Assembly (NCBI RefSeq): GCF_002865645.1 | Contig: NW_020194585.1 | Span: forward strand, 62,001-126,000 | Reading direction: 5' to 3' | DNA from: Hyaloscypha bicolor E | Lineage: Eukaryota; Ascomycota; Leotiomycetes; Helotiales; Hyaloscyphaceae | Length of the DNA stretch: 64,000 nucleotides | Position numbers and translations under genes: made by a program | Part shown: positions 60,685-64,000 of the stretch, one piece after another | Position numbering within the stretch: the first letter of the stretch is position 1 | Layout: each line of letters starts with the position of its first letter | The notes under the pieces: generated by a model | What the model was told of the DNA's origin: nothing | Database searches by the model: none | The model's input: the letters and a program-made list of their open reading frames with translations, nothing else

Positions 60685-63600
60685 TCAAATTGCGATGCCA
60701 ATACTCAAAGCTCCCGAGGATGAAACACCATCAGGATACGGCATTCGTTTCTCCTCATCAACAGCTGCCTCACGCTTTATCTTTCTGTTCTTCCTCTTTG
60801 CGCGCAGGGGATGCCGCCGATTGAGCATTCCTTCTGTCGGATTCGTGGCCGCATTCTTCTCCCTTTCTCGTTCTTCTTCCTCCATCATCCGTTGAACGAT
60901 ATCTGTTGGGCGAATAAATGGAAGGGCCTGAAGTTTTTCACAGGCCAGTAGTTTGACTTGAAGAGATTTGGCGGGTTCCGCGGAACCTTTCGTGTCAACA
61001 CTCGATGGCTCATTACCCTGCTTGGCTTTGACCTCGCTTTCCATCTTCGACATTAGTGGCAAAGTTTTGGTTGAACACCTTTGACTTTTCCTATCAAGAA
61101 TACCGACAGAAAGTTGTTCCAAGAAGTCATCCTGATTCCGAGGTTCTGCCAGCGATGAAGTGGAATCGTTTCCAACGATTAACAACTCCTTCATGGCGGA
61201 GCCGAATTTGAGCATTGGCCCGTTTGAAGTAGATGAAACCGATGTGAAGGCGGAGGAAGTCGAAGAAGTAGAGGAGCTTGAGCAACTGGATGAACTCGAT
61301 GAGCGAACCAAGTCCGGAGTCTCGGAAGTTTCATCGCTGATCCAACTGAACTTGCGATTGAGAATATTGAGTTGCGATAGCGGAGGTGGAACAGACTTCG
61401 GATCTTTTTCCGTCGGTACACCGGAGATGCTGTCCTCTTCGAATACGGTTTCCCAGCTGAACTTTCGGCCAAGTTGTTGTGACGGAAGGGAAGGAGAAGT
61501 GGATCCAGAGTCTACCTGCGTTTTCGGGGCAGAGGTCCTCTGATCGCTCAGCTGAGTATTTTCCCTTGCCAATAAATTCGTCATTGATGGGCATTCCTTT
61601 GCGCTTTCAGGCTTTATTTGGGACTTCATCCTCTCCCGCACTCCCCCGTCAACAAGCTGATAGCTAGGCGTAGAAAGATCATGTCCAGAAGTTCCCTCCC
61701 TCGTTGCTCGAGCAGCTACATCGTGAAAAGCGCGAGAGAAATAGTCGATCTCACTGCTTACCAAAGACTCCTCCTTCTTAACTCCTAGACCCTGCTCTTT
61801 TGAGTCTCGAGAGGCGCTGGCAACAGAACCTTCGACTGCAGCTGGGATGGGAGATAAGTCTTTGAAGAATGCGGCAGGGACCCACGCCTGCCTTCCACCG
61901 CTTTTACCGACCGACAAGCCTGCAAGCGTCAGCATGGATATACTTTGAAACTAGCCCCGTCCGTTGAACTCACCTTGGGCTTCCTTCCGCATAGCCTCAT
62001 CAAAGTCCCGATCTTGCTTCTGCCTAACTGCTAATTCGTCCATATTGTTGTCTTTGAAGCCACTCAACACCTTGGCCATATCTTGTTTCCTGGCATGTGT
62101 CCTCGGATCAGCGGTCATAGTGCTCGTGAATAATATCTCAGGCCGAAATCCCGTGCTTTGGGGAGTCGCAGGGACAAGTGGCTTTGCCGGATGATGTGCT
62201 ACGAGCGGAATACCTTCTGACCTTTCACCAAACCTCGGAATGGCTATTGTCAAGTTTGGTACTCTAGAAGTGGCGAGGGGCGGACAGTTCAAGTCAATCT
62301 CCTCCCTTGCACGAAGAGAAGAAGTGTTCGTCTTCCACTCAGGTTTCTCACTTCGCACAGGACCGCCGGTCAGGACGGGCTTATCGGCGCGTTTTCTGAA
62401 AGAGACCATGCGCGTCATTTCTTCATGGAGCGCTTTTGTGAAGAGCAGTCCTGATGGGCGTCTGGGGGAGATTTTGGTGCCGACCGGGACTTGGCTATCG
62501 CCGGGACTTTGAGGAACTAGTGGCATTCTGCTTGCTAATCTGGTTACTGGCGAAGCAAAGTCTGAGGGAGGGACGAAAGGTCTAGCGCCTGCTTGAAGGT
62601 CAAAGTAGCCCGGAAATCGCTGGCTCTTACGGTTCGAATAACTTCTCTCACCAGATTTGAACGGTGAAGACCAAAACATCACCATAGAGGTATCCTCAAG
62701 TTCCGCCGGAGGAAGGTGGCTCTGTTTCATCGATTCTTGAAGGATTTCGGAAGCGGGCACCCAATGATTGGTTTGGCGGAAGCAATCCAATTGCAAGTCA
62801 TCCACTGACAAGTCATCCACATCAAAATAGGGATAGTTTGAAGGGCGGCGATATGAGGAACTCCAACGAAGAGATGCGTCAATGCCATGGCGCCAAGGAC
62901 GATCTACTGCACGCAAAAAAGAGAAAGAATTGCTGTCAGCCTCGTCGCTGGTTTTCTTCCGAAGTCTTGTGTTTAATTTCTTCAACTTGAAAATTTGACT
63001 GTCGCTCTTGGTCCAAAATCCTTTAGCAGACTTGGGTCGCGCAGGCGATGACATATCTTCACTGTCCGAAAAGGGGGAAGTGCTCCAATTGTCTTCAGGC
63101 ATGGTAGCTCGTCCTCGCCGAGTGCCGAAGAATCGAGCAATTCTCCGTGTAAATGGCCGCTTGGGTGACATCCCTGGCCGGAATGAGGATCCACTGCTGG
63201 CATCACTCCACCATGTACTGAAAATTTCATCGGGGGGAGGTGCAGGGGTCTCATCGGGAGAATTTTCAGAGTTCTCATCGGAGGTAAGTGCAGGGAGAGA
63301 CGATGAGACGGCGACCTCCTTCGCAGAGTCCATGTTCAACCTCTCGTACAGACTTAGCTTCGTATGAAAAGTCTGTAGTGGCTTTTTGGATGTCTTGCTG
63401 TTCTTCGGGGTGTCGTCTTCCTTGATTGGACTTAAAAACGAGTTTTTGGGAAGGTCAGCCATTAGTTCAGCAACGGCACCGATATTTGTTGCAGCTATCT
63501 GTGGCCGTCTCCAATCCAGGCTTATCTTCTTTCCGAACACCTCCGTGCACAGTTTCGGATGGCTAACAATGAATTCCAATTCGTTTTCGGGGTGATAATA

Positions 63601-64000
63601 GGAGAATCCGTTGGAGAGTTTCCGGCGTAGTGCCTCTGCATCCAAGCGATTACCATGGAGGTCATGAATGGTGGCCAGGAGCCCGAGAGTCTCGTTACAT
63701 TCCTTTTCAGAAGTGTCCCCGAAGTCCTGTTTGAGTCTTCTCTTTCCTTGGAGTGCCTGCTTGCACACCGTAATAGCCTTCCCGAAGCGCTTTTCTACTG
63801 CATTGGCGATCGCCAATGCGTGGAGGAGATTGCAGACAACCGGGTCGAAATTGGCCTTCGACTTGGCGATGCTGTCAATCAATGGTTCGGCAAGTTGCCA
63901 CTTGTGTTGAAAAAAATAGCAAGTTGCAAGTTGGATCTGAAGCTGCTTGAACTCGGCGTCTTCTGAGGTCGATCCCGTCCGTCTCTGAATCGCTTCCTCC
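60685..64000 (-). CDS. large TPR-containing protein, 5' end outside the window
   Basis: Two exons are visible: 64000 (open at the window edge) to 61974, and 61919-60685; GT-AG intron with in-frame junction (AQ-GLSVGKSGG). About 1086 residues are seen. The first ~110 form TPR-like helices (QLATCYFFQHKWQLAEPLID, ALAIANAVEKRFGKAITVCK, TLGLLATIHDLHGNRLDAEA). The rest is long, Ser/Pro-rich and mostly disordered, with scattered basic patches (RRKSRRIARFFGTRRG-type) and a Lys/Arg-rich end (HPLRAKRKNRKIKREAAVDE). Similar architecture (a repeat domain with a disordered tail) is common in fungal signalling or NLR-like proteins, but the N-terminal part that would decide is missing. No function assigned. 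An ATG at 63882 does not exist as such (it reads TTG), so the start lies outside. Confidence 0.75.

Overview
The window looks like nuclear DNA from a filamentous ascomycete (Pezizomycotina; a leotiomycete would fit, but that is a guess). Three things point there: genes with short introns of about 45-130 bp, ascomycete-restricted families (HET, HeLo, BIM1-like copper proteins, fungal 7-TM rhodopsin-like proteins, DUF1996, DUF2985), and gene-rich DNA of normal composition interrupted by extremely AT-rich blocks almost free of CA/TG dinucleotides. That last pattern is the signature of repeat-induced point mutation (RIP).

Layout. 1-3.4 kb is a RIP-destroyed repeat block with a recognisable hAT transposase tail. 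4.3-8.4 kb carries acetylornithine aminotransferase (ARG8) and a secreted/anchored von Willebrand A protein. 9463-13527 is a complete but RIP-killed PIF/Harbinger transposon with TTA target duplication, a Myb/SANT-like ORF and a DDE nuclease ORF. 15.4-25 kb, all on the minus strand, holds a BIM1-like copper-protein gene with an internal deletion, an RNA-dependent RNA polymerase with a one-base frameshift, and a four-exon HeLo-TPR gene. 26-30 kb holds a broken FAD-binding oxidoreductase pseudogene (Cyc2-like) and an intact catalase-peroxidase. 30.9-34.9 kb is AT-rich DNA with a tRNA-like module, a 630-bp decayed inverted repeat and a MITE with perfect 72-bp arms. 34.9-36.7 kb is a HET-domain gene carrying a 120-bp insertion. 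37-43.3 kb holds gene relics, a DHA1 MFS transporter, a second RIP block and an unrecognised gene remnant. 44.7-52.3 kb holds a P450, a second MFS transporter and an O-methyltransferase, separated by a nest of miniature inverted-repeat elements. 52.9-54.7 kb holds two more TA-flanked elements. 55-64 kb holds a rhodopsin-like 7-TM protein, a DUF2985 membrane protein and the C-terminal part of a large TPR protein that runs off the window.

How it fits together. This is mostly accessory, repeat-rich chromosome. Genome defence (RIP scars, an RdRP of the RNA-silencing pathway) and self/non-self or cell-death proteins (HET, HeLo) sit beside repeats. P450, MFS and O-methyltransferase are types common in secondary metabolism, but no backbone synthase is present, so a working cluster is not claimed. 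Housekeeping content is limited to ARG8 and perhaps KatG. Exon boundaries were derived by eye from frame and splice consensus; where lengths are quoted, the exon sums are divisible by three unless stated.
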